A stretch of DNA of 64,000 bases from Shimia_B sp038527375 (GTDB taxonomy: Bacteria; Pseudomonadota; Alphaproteobacteria; Rhodobacterales; Rhodobacteraceae): positions 13,539-77,538 of the forward strand of contig JBCBFU010000008.1 of NCBI GenBank assembly GCA_038527375.1, written 5' to 3'. Below are positions 34,401 to 42,647 of this stretch, one piece after another. How positions within the stretch are numbered: position 1 is the first letter of the stretch; every line of letters starts with the position of its first letter. The translations under genes were made by a program, and so were the position numbers. The notes beneath the pieces are model-generated. The model saw only the letters and a list, made by a program, of their open reading frames with translations. It was not told the origin of the DNA and searched no databases.

Positions 34401-35484
34401 CGTCACCGTCACCGGCACGGTCGAGCCCGGATCAACCGTTTCGGTCAAACTGGGCGATGAGACGGTGCAGGCCATCGTGTCGACCAGCGGCACGTGGACC
34501 GCGACCTTCACCGCCGATCAGATCGAGGCCGGGGAATACACCGCGACCTTCGTGGCGACCGCAACGGACGCCGCCGGGAACAGCAGCGTCATCACCGATA
34601 CTGCACAGGTCGATACGGCGGTCACGAACCTCGCGATCACGTCCCTGCCGGTGGGCGATGGCCAAGTGCTCAATGCCGCGGCCGCCGATGACGGCATCAC
34701 CTTTGGCGGCACCGTCGAAGCGGGATCGACCGTCTATGTCACCTTCGAAGGCGTGACGCGACTTGCGACTGTATCCACATCGGGGGCATGGACCGTCAGC
34801 TTTGACGACAGCCAGATCCCCGTGGGCGAATACACCGCCGACGTGACCGTTCAGGCCACGGACGCCTTTGGCAACACCGGCACCACGACCGCGCAGTTCG
34901 ATGTCGACAGCCAGGCACCGGGCGCGCCCATCATCACGGCCTTCTCGACAGGGTGGACCGGGCTGCGGGGCATCTCGACGCTCCTGAATGACAACGACAT
35001 CGAGATCGCGGAGATCACGGATCAGGGTGCGGCCCAGTCGCTCAGCTACACGACGACCGAAGACACGGCTTATGGAGAGTTGAACATCAACTTCACCAGC
35101 CCGGTCTCGGATGGCTCCGACCTCGTGGTGACGGCCGAGGACGATGCCGGGAACTCGACCGGCACGCTGTTCGTGCTGGAAGACGAGGCTGACCCGACGG
35201 TCAATCTGGCCAATGCCGGCCTCGACGGGTTCAACATCGAAGCGGTCGATCTGCAGTTCGCGTCAGATGCGGATCTCACGCTGACTGCCGAGATGGTGCG
35301 CGATTTGTCGAGCAATTCCGACACGCTCACCGTGCATGGCGGGCAGGACGATCAGGTCACCATGACCGGTGCGGTCAAGACGGACGAAGTCCGCCAGATC
35401 GGCACGCAAAGCTACGATGTCTACACTCTCGGCGACGATGGTGTGTCGATCATCATCGATCAGGACATCGACGTCATCATCTGA
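31483..35484 (+). CDS. Ig-repeat adhesin with N-terminal BapA-type domain, type I secreted
   Basis: 1333 residues. The first 130 residues resemble the BapA prefix-like N-terminal domain, followed by an Ala-rich segment with AAAG (148-151) and a run of about 11 glycines (near 161-171). About ten Ig-like repeats of 95-100 residues follow, each with a DGTWT or DGNWS strand and a TDAAGN then VDT boundary. The C terminus (YDVYTLGDDGVSIIIDQDID to the end) looks like an uncleaved type I secretion signal. The next three genes encode a matching exporter. The layout resembles LapA/BapA adhesins retained at the cell surface. Confidence 0.85.
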   Translation: MAAIDYVVRDGEGRLVRGTVGSSGLNNQIVVDTQSEVSLNLAQQDIRDYRRLADVLEITLMDGRVIYLEGFFSDVAVTESRLYLSADGELTEITFSETWGRTNYAHYDGNATTTAEGELLFDTSSGVITETETTMAAVPVFLGGGWGAAAGAAAIGGVTVIGGGGGGGGGGGTPIPKTVGEADDGNVGGDGSDYTVEGTAPEGTLVRVTIGDAEGEAMVGSDGTWTVTILHGDLPEDGEYTPVITFISPDGTEETQDGTPIVIDTVAPEVSFTEGTKGTGDVVDAEWHDGGVQLSGASEPGSVVTVTIDGATQTTITDDNGNWFVNFPHSVVPGGEYETAVEVTSTDAAGNVGTVTDTIVVDTVSDTVDLGGLAVAVDNIINDAENDAGVIVSGTATPGATVVLTLAGIEVTTLADVNGDWSANFGAAGLPQGEYDATLTATVTDAAGNSSSDSQDVRIDTLGAVSINTATVEGDGTINAVEAADGVTITGTTQPGSSVEVTIGASKYTATVDADGNWSVDIPASDIGAGEYSTQATATATDAAGNVTTSTGNITVDTELSVGFDDTQVGDNLITASEANAGIILTGTTQAGASVEITLNGVTRAATVSSDGTWTASFAASDLPSGVMELPMSATATDAAGNTATDTGTVSLDTLGFVAIGPDAVEGDNVINDVELSDGVVFTGSTQPGSLVNVTFAGETYAATVSASGTWTVGFPASDIPTGTYLATVSATAESPSGNLATTTAQVRVDTQVDGFTLTSGTVGGDGVLGASELGAGVTVTGTTEPGSTVLVTLGGVSTSAIVGNDGTWTATFASGTIPAGEYATQLVAQTTDAAGNVESITQNVSVDTVAGSLSLSGDAIEGDDIVNAAEEADGVSITGLADAGAVVEVTLGGVVKTVITGSDGTWSAYYSSGEIPDGTYTSAIQAVTVDGAGNIASVTDSVQVDTELTNFAFSTAPIEGDDRVTGLEAADGVTVTGTVEPGSTVSVKLGDETVQAIVSTSGTWTATFTADQIEAGEYTATFVATATDAAGNSSVITDTAQVDTAVTNLAITSLPVGDGQVLNAAAADDGITFGGTVEAGSTVYVTFEGVTRLATVSTSGAWTVSFDDSQIPVGEYTADVTVQATDAFGNTGTTTAQFDVDSQAPGAPIITAFSTGWTGLRGISTLLNDNDIEIAEITDQGAAQSLSYTTTEDTAYGELNINFTSPVSDGSDLVVTAEDDAGNSTGTLFVLEDEADPTVNLANAGLDGFNIEAVDLQFASDADLTLTAEMVRDLSSNSDTLTVHGGQDDQVTMTGAVKTDEVRQIGTQSYDVYTLGDDGVSIIIDQDIDVII
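32060..34920 (+). repeat. About ten tandem Ig-like repeat units inside the adhesin gene
   Basis: Each unit is about 290 bases. The protein pattern is an acidic start such as EGDDIVNAAEEADGV, a TGTTEPGSTV strand, a DGTWT strand, a GEY strand and a TDAAGN/VDT boundary. The units are clearly diverged at DNA level, so recent slippage is unlikely, but recombination between neighbours is still possible. Confidence 0.8.
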
Positions 35485-35516
35485 CGCGCGGTGTTCTGAC
35501 CCAAGACCAAGACCCC

Positions 35517-35554
35517 GCATCGCGACCCGCTGGCACACAAAGCGGGCGCGATGC
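35517..35554 (+). promoter_or_regulatory. Strong hairpin between adhesin gene and its exporter genes
   Basis: GCATCGCG (35517-35524) pairs with CGCGATGC (35547-35554) and CCCGCT (35526-35531) pairs with AGCGGG (35541-35546), giving 14 base pairs with one bulged A and a 9-base loop. No T-tract follows directly. It probably stabilises the adhesin mRNA or reduces transcription into the exporter genes, making more substrate than exporter. Confidence 0.6.
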
Positions 35555-35602
35555 ACCCAAACAAGGGGCACAAATTTTCAGGTGGTAGGAAAGGAGCAGC
35601 CC

Positions 35603-36907
35603 GTGGCACGGCAGCTTGTCAAAGGTATCGCAGGCCTGGGCGCACTCGTCTTGATGTCCGCTTGCATGAAAGGGTTGCCGCAGGAGATGACGCCGCGGTC
35701 CCACTCTGCGCAGGTCACTCGTGCGCCAGCGCCGCAAAGCTTCGCGCAAGCGAACGGCTCCCAGATCATCGAAAGCCTGCAATTCCGGCAGAGCGTTTTG
35801 GCCGAGGGTTCGTCGTTTGACACGGTGGCCCAAGCCGTTCTTGCCGCCAATGCCCGCCCGGCCGAGGCCGACTTGCGCGCCGCGCGCCTGCGCGCCGAAG
35901 CGGCGTCGAAGAACTGGCTGCCCAAAATCGGGCCGTCCATTTCGCTCACCTCGCTCAGCAGCGTCGCGGCGCAGCTTCTGGTGCAGCAGGTCGTCTTTGA
36001 CAACGGCAAGGCCAAGGCCGAACGCGCATTCGCCGCCGCCGATGTCGAGGCCGTGGCCGTCACGCTGTCGACCACCACAAATGACCGCGTGCTCGAGGCG
36101 CTGACGCTATACCTTCGCGCCGAACAGGCGCGCGAGGCTGCGCACGTGTCCGATCAGGCGCGCAAGCGGATGGTCTACTTCCACTCGATCATGGGTGAAC
36201 GGGTCAACGGCGGTGTCTCCGACATCTCGGACCTGCGGGTCCTTGCCAACAAACTGGCCGAAGCTGAAAACCGTGTGATCGCGGATCAAGAGGATGCGCA
36301 GGTCGCTTTGGCAGAACTCGACGCCATGGCCGCGCGGTCGCTTGCCGATCTTCGCGGTCTGCCCGATCTGGACGCGGCGCCTACGGGCATCAAACCCCTG
36401 TCCGTCCTTCACGCCGAGGCGGTGCGCGGTCGCGATATCGCGCAGGCCACTATCGACCGCGCGAACCTGTTGCCGGGTGCCACGCTCAACGGCGCAATTG
36501 GAGACGGGGGCGATGTCTCGCTCGATGTGTCTGGCCAACAGCTTGTGGGATTGGGCACGGGCGCCTCGCTCGAGGCCATTCAGGCGGCCAAGGACGCCGC
36601 CGACCGCCGCGTCGCGCAAGCCAGCGAAGACACCAACCGCAAATTACGCCGCCTGTCCCAACAGCTGACCTCCCTGCAACGGCAAGAGGATCAGGCCAAA
36701 ACGCTCGCCGAAGCGGCGCGGCAAAACCAAATCCTGTTCCAACAACAGTTCGAGGCCGGCGCGCGTCCCATCATGGACGTCATCAGCAATTACGAGACTG
36801 CCATGCGGCTGGAGCGTGACTACGTGCGCGTAAAATACGACCGGTTCCGCGTGCGTCTGGAAATCGCGTCGGTGTTCGGGGCGCTCGTGGACGGGGCTGA
36901 TATATGA
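35603..36907 (+). CDS. TolC-family outer-membrane factor, predicted lipoprotein
   Basis: 434 residues from a GTG at 35603 with AAGGAG at 35591-35596; this start gives a clean lipoprotein signal peptide with lipobox LMSAC and acylated Cys21. The mature part is helical with TolC-type repeat character (ANARPAEADLRAARLRAEAA, later FEAGARPIMDVISNYETAM). It is the outer-membrane channel of the type I secretion system formed with the following ABC and HlyD genes. A longer frame upstream is rejected because it lacks a signal sequence. Its stop overlaps the ABC gene start (ATGA). Confidence 0.85.
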   Translation: MARQLVKGIAGLGALVLMSACMKGLPQEMTPRSHSAQVTRAPAPQSFAQANGSQIIESLQFRQSVLAEGSSFDTVAQAVLAANARPAEADLRAARLRAEAASKNWLPKIGPSISLTSLSSVAAQLLVQQVVFDNGKAKAERAFAAADVEAVAVTLSTTTNDRVLEALTLYLRAEQAREAAHVSDQARKRMVYFHSIMGERVNGGVSDISDLRVLANKLAEAENRVIADQEDAQVALAELDAMAARSLADLRGLPDLDAAPTGIKPLSVLHAEAVRGRDIAQATIDRANLLPGATLNGAIGDGGDVSLDVSGQQLVGLGTGASLEAIQAAKDAADRRVAQASEDTNRKLRRLSQQLTSLQRQEDQAKTLAEAARQNQILFQQQFEAGARPIMDVISNYETAMRLERDYVRVKYDRFRVRLEIASVFGALVDGADI

Positions 36908-39123
36908 GCGATACCGGCCCCATCACGTCCGGCGGCACTGGTGCGATCCTTGGCGTTATCTCGACAGACACGCGGCCCGCAAACGCAGCCGCGCGGCCCA
37001 AGTATTCCCAACAGGACCGCGACCGCGCGAGCCTGATTCAGGCCTATGCCGGCGTTCTGGGCGGAGAGGCCGTCGCCACCGACGTGCTCGAGGCGATCAG
37101 CAAGATCGGCCCGGACAAGGACGGCAACATCACCCCCGCCGCCATCGCCGCGGCGCTGGGCACGGCAGACCTGAAGGCCGATATCTTCACCGCCTCATCC
37201 TGCACGCCGGACAACTGGCCTGCGCTTGCGCAGATGTATTCGGGGCAGTTCGTTCTGGTCCTTGGGCAGTCTGACGCGGGCCTGCGCATTTATGATGCGG
37301 GCGAGGCGGACAAGGAGATCACGGTCCCCGCGCGCGAGTTCGAGCCCTATTTCACCGGCCTCGTCGTGCGCGCGGAAGCCACGCTGGACCGGCTGCGCAA
37401 GACCCATATGGGCCTGCCTCAAGCCGCGCACTGGTTCTGGGGCCGGTTCCTCAAATACCGCGCGATTCTGGGCGATATCGTCGTGGGTTCGCTGGTGGCG
37501 AACATGCTGGCCGTGGCTGTCGCGCTCTTTTCCCTTCAGGTTTATGACCGCGTCATCCCCCATGAAAGCTCGGCCACGCTATGGGTGCTGGCCATGGGCG
37601 CCTTTGTGGCGCTGACGCTGGAGGCCTTTCTCAAGATCAGCCGCGCGCGCCTGATGGACGGTGCGGGCCGGGCCATTGAAATCAAGGTGCAGGATCACCT
37701 GATGCAGCGCCTGATGGGCATGCGCAGTGACCGCAAGCCGATGTCGTCGTCGGGCATCTTTGCGGCCATGCGGGAATTTGGGTCCGTGCGCGAATTCTTC
37801 ACGGCCTCCACCATCGGTGCCTTGGCGGACATGCCCTTCATCATCCTCTTTCTGGCGCTGGTGGCCTCGATCGGGGGCAACATCGTCTTTGTCCTGATCA
37901 TCGGCGGCGTGCTGATGGTCTTGCCCGGCTATTTCTTGCAAAAGCGTATGATCGCACTGACGCGCGAGGCCCAAGGCGCGTCCGCGCAGGCCAGCCGCGT
38001 CCTGCATGAAACGATCTTTGAACTCGACACGATCAAGGCCACCCGCGCCGAAGACCGCTTTGCCCGCGTCTGGAACGAATTGAACGGTCTCGCCTCGGTC
38101 ACTTCCGCCGAACAGCGGCGGCTGGCCTCGAACCTCACGTTCTGGAGCCAGGGTGTGCAGCAGGCGACCTATGTGTCCGCCGTTATTGTCGGCACTTACA
38201 TGGTCTTTGCGGGATCCTTCACCGTGGGGTCGATCATCGCCGTGGGCATCCTGACCTCGCGCACGCTTGCCCCCCTGACCCAACTGGCGGGCATCATGGC
38301 GCGGTGGTCGAATGTGAAAACGGCGCTCGACGGGCTCGAGATGGTGCATGACGCGGCCCAGGACGTGGATACGGAACGCACCTATCTGCGGCGCGAGAAA
38401 ATCGCAGGCTCCTACGAGTTCCGCGAGGTGCAGTTCCGCTACGAAGAAGACGGCGCGCCGACACTGGATATCCAAGGCGTGTCCATCGCCGCGGGCGAAC
38501 GGGTGGCCGTGTTGGGCACCAACGGCACCGGCAAATCGACCCTACTGAAGATGATGAGCGGGCTCTACGCCCCCGTACAGGGCCGCGTCCTCCTTGACGG
38601 CGTGGACTTGGGGCAGATCGACCCGCGCGACGTGCGCCGGGCCGTGGGCTACCTCAGCCAGGACGTGCGCCTCTTTTCGGGCACCTTGCGTGAGAACCTG
38701 AACCTGAACGGGCTGGAACGCGACGATGACCGCCTGCTCGAGGCGCTTGATTTCGCAGGGCTCGGTCCTTTCGTGCGGGGGCACCACAAGGGCCTCGACC
38801 TTGAAATCCGCGATGCGGGCGAAGGCCTCTCCATCGGGCAACGCCAATCAATCGGCTGGGCGCGCATCTGGTTGCAGGACCCCGCCATTGCCATTCTGGA
38901 TGAGCCGACCGCAGCACTCGACCAAACGCTCGAGACCGCACTCATCCGGCGGCTCGACACATGGCTCGAAGGCCGCACAGCCGTGATCGCCACCCACCGG
39001 GTGCCGATCCTGCAACTCACCCAGCGGACTTTCATTCTGCAAAACGGACGCCTCGCCGTGGACGGCCCGCGCGACGCCGTCCTCGCACACCTGACGAAGA
39101 AGAAAGAGGGGGCCACCGCATGA
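36904..39123 (+). CDS. Type I secretion ABC transporter (permease fused to ATPase)
   Basis: 739 residues. The N-terminal 150 residues look like a degenerate C39-peptidase-like domain, as in RTX and LapB-type exporters. Five or six helices span about 190-450 (LAVAVALFSLQVYDRVIPHES and following). The ATPase has Walker A GTNGTGKST, Walker B IAILDEPTAALD and H-loop IATHR. The signature is LSIGQRQ rather than the usual LSGGQRQ. It exports the adhesin encoded upstream (inference from position) together with the OMF and HlyD partners. Starts and stops overlap both neighbours (ATGA). Confidence 0.92.
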   Translation: MSDTGPITSGGTGAILGVISTDTRPANAAARPKYSQQDRDRASLIQAYAGVLGGEAVATDVLEAISKIGPDKDGNITPAAIAAALGTADLKADIFTASSCTPDNWPALAQMYSGQFVLVLGQSDAGLRIYDAGEADKEITVPAREFEPYFTGLVVRAEATLDRLRKTHMGLPQAAHWFWGRFLKYRAILGDIVVGSLVANMLAVAVALFSLQVYDRVIPHESSATLWVLAMGAFVALTLEAFLKISRARLMDGAGRAIEIKVQDHLMQRLMGMRSDRKPMSSSGIFAAMREFGSVREFFTASTIGALADMPFIILFLALVASIGGNIVFVLIIGGVLMVLPGYFLQKRMIALTREAQGASAQASRVLHETIFELDTIKATRAEDRFARVWNELNGLASVTSAEQRRLASNLTFWSQGVQQATYVSAVIVGTYMVFAGSFTVGSIIAVGILTSRTLAPLTQLAGIMARWSNVKTALDGLEMVHDAAQDVDTERTYLRREKIAGSYEFREVQFRYEEDGAPTLDIQGVSIAAGERVAVLGTNGTGKSTLLKMMSGLYAPVQGRVLLDGVDLGQIDPRDVRRAVGYLSQDVRLFSGTLRENLNLNGLERDDDRLLEALDFAGLGPFVRGHHKGLDLEIRDAGEGLSIGQRQSIGWARIWLQDPAIAILDEPTAALDQTLETALIRRLDTWLEGRTAVIATHRVPILQLTQRTFILQNGRLAVDGPRDAVLAHLTKKKEGATA

Positions 39124-40313
39124 GCATGACCGCAACCATGCAGGCCGCCACCATCGACGCGGAACTGGAACGCGCGATGAAACGGCCCTCCATGACGATC
39201 TGGCTGGTCACGGCCACTGTAATGGCCTTTCTCCTCTGGGCGGCCTTTGCGTGGGTCGACGAGATTGTCCGCGCCGATGGCGAGGTCGTCAGCCAATCGC
39301 GGCCCCAGATCATCCAAAACCTCGAAGGCGGTATCTTGGCCTCGCTCGCCGTCAAGGCAGGCGATGTCGTCAATCCGGGTGACGTCATCGCGCAACTGCA
39401 TTCGACGCGCTTCCAGACGTCCGTTGATGACCTGCAGGACCAGATCGACGCGCTCGATATCCGCCGCATCCGGCTCGAGGCCGAGATGACGGGCGCCTAT
39501 CAACTCACCGTCGCTCCCGCGCTGGCGGCGCGAAACGCAGATATCGTCACCTCGGAACAGGCGCTTCTGTCCGCGCGCCAGTCTGATTTCCAAAGCCGCG
39601 CGGCAGGCGCGCGCGCCGTCATGGATCAGGCGGCCAAGGAATTGGGCCTTTTGGAAAACATGCTGGAACGCAAGATCGTCTCGCTGATCGAGGTGACGCG
39701 CGCCCGCAAGGCCCACGGCGACGCCAAGGCGCGCTATGACGAGGTCGTCACCCAGATGGAGCTTGAGCGCGCGGGTGCCTATAGCGACACGCTCAAGGAA
39801 ATCGCAACACTCCGCCAGACCCTGAAACTCAGCCAGGACCAGTTGGACCGCACCACGCTGGTCAGCCCGATGCGCGGGATCGTCAACAACCTGTCCGTGA
39901 CCACCATCGGCGGCGTCGTGCGCCCGGGCGAAGAGATCGCGCAGATCATTCCCATGGACGACGCGCTCTTTGTCGAGGCGCGTGTTGCGCCCGAAAACAT
40001 CGCCAACGTGAAACGCGGCCAGATGGCCACGATCAAACTCTCGGCCTATGATTACACCATCTATGGGTCACTGAAGGGGCGGGTCGAAACGGTCTCGGCT
40101 GACACGTTCAAGGACGAACGCGCCCGCGACGGTGACCCCCATTACCGGGTGACCCTGTCGGTTGATCCCAGCAGTTGGACCGAACGTCAGGCCCGGATCG
40201 AAATCCGCCCCGGCCTGCGCGCCACGGTGGAACTCCACACCGGGGCCAAAACGATCCTGCAATACCTGATGAAGCCGCTCTACAAGAGCAAAGAGGCGTT
40301 CCGCGAGCCTTAA
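39120..40313 (+). CDS. HlyD-family periplasmic adaptor of the type I secretion system
   Basis: 397 residues from the ATG at 39120, overlapping the ABC stop. It has a short cytosolic tail, one membrane helix at about residues 25-45, then VRADGEVVSQSRPQIIQNLEGG, the lipoyl half-motif typical of HlyD/LapC. A coiled-coil hairpin follows (about 100-260), then the second lipoyl half (LDRTTLVSPMRGIVNNL) and the beta-barrel. It links the ABC exporter to the TolC-like protein. Its stop overlaps the stop of the convergent phosphotransferase gene by 2 bases. Confidence 0.93.
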   Translation: MSMTATMQAATIDAELERAMKRPSMTIWLVTATVMAFLLWAAFAWVDEIVRADGEVVSQSRPQIIQNLEGGILASLAVKAGDVVNPGDVIAQLHSTRFQTSVDDLQDQIDALDIRRIRLEAEMTGAYQLTVAPALAARNADIVTSEQALLSARQSDFQSRAAGARAVMDQAAKELGLLENMLERKIVSLIEVTRARKAHGDAKARYDEVVTQMELERAGAYSDTLKEIATLRQTLKLSQDQLDRTTLVSPMRGIVNNLSVTTIGGVVRPGEEIAQIIPMDDALFVEARVAPENIANVKRGQMATIKLSAYDYTIYGSLKGRVETVSADTFKDERARDGDPHYRVTLSVDPSSWTERQARIEIRPGLRATVELHTGAKTILQYLMKPLYKSKEAFREP

Positions 40314-41329
40314 GCTTTGCCTTGGGCCAGCGCCTTGGCATCGCTGGCCAGATGCAGGATCGCGGCCTTCATGAAATCGTTGCCCAGTGGGTTGGACGCG
40401 TTGCCGTCCAATCCGCGCTTCAACACGCCCTGCAGGATTGCGACAAAGCGGAACGTGGCGAAGGCCATGTAGAAATTCCACGCATCGGGCATCTTGATGC
40501 CGCGTCGGTCTGCGTATTGCGCAATGTAGTCCCCGTCGCTCGGCAGGCCCGCCTCGTCCCGGCGTACCCCTGCGAGGCCCTTGAACTTGCCCACATTGGG
40601 CAGCCGCCAGATCATGCACTGATAGGCCAGATCGGCCAGCGGGTGGCCCAGCGTCGACAGCTCCCAATCCAAAAGGGCCAACATGGTCTGATCGGCGTCG
40701 AAAATCATATTGTCGATCCGGTAGTCACCATGGACAATCGCCACCTGCCCGTCGTCTGCCACCATGTTGTCGGTCAACCAGTCGATCACCCAATCAACAT
40801 CCGCAACCGGTTCGGTTTCCGAGGCGCGATACTGGCTGCTCCACCGTGACACCTGCCGCGCGTAGTAATTCCCCGGCCGCCCGAAATCGCCGAGCCCCAC
40901 CGCCACAGGATCAACACTGTGCAACGCAGCGAGCGTTGCGTTCATCGCATCATAGATCGTCGCCCGCCCCGTCGGATCCATCTTTGGCAGCGCGGGGTCC
41001 CAGTGGATCGCACCCGGCACCATGTCCATGACAAAGAACATCGTCCCAAGGGGGGTGTCCTCCCCGCTCAGATGATGGACGGTCGGCACTGGGACGTCGG
41101 TTGCGGCCAGCGCCTTCATCACCCGATATTCCCGATCCACTTGATGGGCCGATGGCAACAGATCGCCCGGCGGTTTTGCCCGCAGCACATAGGCGCGGGG
41201 ACCCGACGTGATCTTGTAGGTCGGGTTCGACTGCCCGCCCGCAAACTTGTCGATCCCGTCCAAGGCGCCAAAGCCCGGCACGTGTTCCGCAAGGTAGCGC
41301 TCTAATTCCGCGTGGTCGAAACTGTGCAT
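40310..41329 (-). CDS. Aminoglycoside-phosphotransferase-fold protein (ACAD10/11-like)
   Basis: 339 residues from the ATG at 41329; the upstream extension is rejected because it lacks the family N terminus. APH-fold kinase motifs are clear: GGQSNPTYKI near the N terminus, HGDYRIDNMIFD (catalytic loop) and LLDWELSTLGHPLADLAY (metal-binding DW). Together with an acyl-CoA dehydrogenase next door it matches the pairing seen in ACAD10/11-type systems, where such kinases phosphorylate 4-hydroxyacyl-CoA. The gene is divergent from the dehydrogenase, with 91 bases between starts. Confidence 0.88.
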   Translation of the reverse strand: MHSFDHAELERYLAEHVPGFGALDGIDKFAGGQSNPTYKITSGPRAYVLRAKPPGDLLPSAHQVDREYRVMKALAATDVPVPTVHHLSGEDTPLGTMFFVMDMVPGAIHWDPALPKMDPTGRATIYDAMNATLAALHSVDPVAVGLGDFGRPGNYYARQVSRWSSQYRASETEPVADVDWVIDWLTDNMVADDGQVAIVHGDYRIDNMIFDADQTMLALLDWELSTLGHPLADLAYQCMIWRLPNVGKFKGLAGVRRDEAGLPSDGDYIAQYADRRGIKMPDAWNFYMAFATFRFVAILQGVLKRGLDGNASNPLGNDFMKAAILHLASDAKALAQGKA

Positions 41330-41420
41330 TGTGGCCCTCTTCGATCGTCTGTGGCAGGTTGCGCGACACAACGCAGCGCGGCAAGGCCGCGCCGACTTTC
41401 GGACGCAAGGGAACCTGCCA

Positions 41421-42647
41421 ATGGATTTGGGACTGTCTGCCAACCGTCGCCCACAGCTCGACGCGGTCAAAGCGTTCTTGCGCGATCGCGTGATCCCGCT
41501 CGAGGGTGAGTATGCCGCCGAAATCGAGCAGGGCGATCGTTGGACCTATACGGATCGGCAGTCGGATATCCTCGAAGGTCTCAAAGCGCAGGCCAAGGAG
41601 GCGGGCTTGTGGAACTTCTGGCTGTCCGACGCCCAAGACGGATTTGGTCTGACCACCGTCGAATACGCCTATTTCGCCGAAGAGATGGGCAAGACGCCCT
41701 TAGGTGCCGAGGTCTTCAACTGCTCGGCCCCCGACACCGGCAATATGGAGGTCTTTGCGAAATACGGCACGCCGGACATGCAGGACCGTTGGCTGACGCC
41801 ACTGCTGGCGGGCGACATCCGCTCGGCCTATGCGATGACGGAACCGGATGTGGCCTCCTCGGACGCAACGAACATCTCCATGGCCTGCGTCCGGGATGGC
41901 GATGCCTACGTCCTCAACGGGGAAAAGTGGTGGATCAGCGGCGCCGGGGACCCGCGCTGCAAGGTCTATATCGTCATGGTGCGCACGGGCGGGGACGACG
42001 CGCCCAAGCACCGGCGCCATTCGATGATCGTGGTGCCCGCGGATACGCCGGGCATCGAGATCCTGCGCCCCATGCAGGTCTACGGTCATGACGACGCCCC
42101 CCACGGGCACATGCACATGCGCTTTACCGATGTGCGTGTCCCTGCCGACAACATGCTGCTGGGCGAAGGTCGCGGGTTCGAAATCGCGCAAGGGAGGCTC
42201 GGGCCCGGGCGCATCCACCACTGCATGCGCGCCATCGGGCAGGCCGAGGCGGCGCTCGAACTGATGTGCCGCCGTGCCCAGACGCGCGAGGCCTTTGGCA
42301 AACCTCTGGCACAGCTCGGGGCCAATTTCGACATTATCGCCGAGGCCCGCATGGCCATCGAACAGGCGCGCCTCTTGTGCCTGAAGGCCGCGTGGATGAT
42401 GGATCAGGGCGATGCGCGGGCCGCGGCCCCATGGATCAGCCAGGTCAAGGTCGTGGCCCCGCAGGTCGCGCTGAAAGTCATTGACGAGGCCGTTCAGATG
42501 CATGGCGGCCAAGGCATCAGTCAGGACCTGCCCCTTGCGCAGGCATGGACCCATGTGCGGACCCTCCGGCTGGCCGATGGGCCGGATGCGGTGCACCGCC
42601 GTCAGGTCGCGCGGGCCGAGTTGGCCAAATATTCAAACCACGCATAG
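41421..42647 (+). CDS. Acyl-CoA dehydrogenase (ACAD10/11-like)
   Basis: 408 residues from the ATG at 41421 with AAGGGA upstream; an earlier in-frame ATG at 41331 gives a basic leader without family features. Motifs include AYAMTEPDVASSDATNI and YVLNGEKWWISGAGDPRCKV, the flavin-binding region, and the C-terminal MHGGQGISQDLPLAQ. Length and motifs fit the long-chain ACAD11 type, and the phosphotransferase gene next to it supports 4-hydroxy-fatty-acid catabolism (inference). Its last 46 bases overlap the convergent glycosyltransferase gene. Confidence 0.9.
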   Translation: MDLGLSANRRPQLDAVKAFLRDRVIPLEGEYAAEIEQGDRWTYTDRQSDILEGLKAQAKEAGLWNFWLSDAQDGFGLTTVEYAYFAEEMGKTPLGAEVFNCSAPDTGNMEVFAKYGTPDMQDRWLTPLLAGDIRSAYAMTEPDVASSDATNISMACVRDGDAYVLNGEKWWISGAGDPRCKVYIVMVRTGGDDAPKHRRHSMIVVPADTPGIEILRPMQVYGHDDAPHGHMHMRFTDVRVPADNMLLGEGRGFEIAQGRLGPGRIHHCMRAIGQAEAALELMCRRAQTREAFGKPLAQLGANFDIIAEARMAIEQARLLCLKAAWMMDQGDARAAAPWISQVKVVAPQVALKVIDEAVQMHGGQGISQDLPLAQAWTHVRTLRLADGPDAVHRRQVARAELAKYSNHA

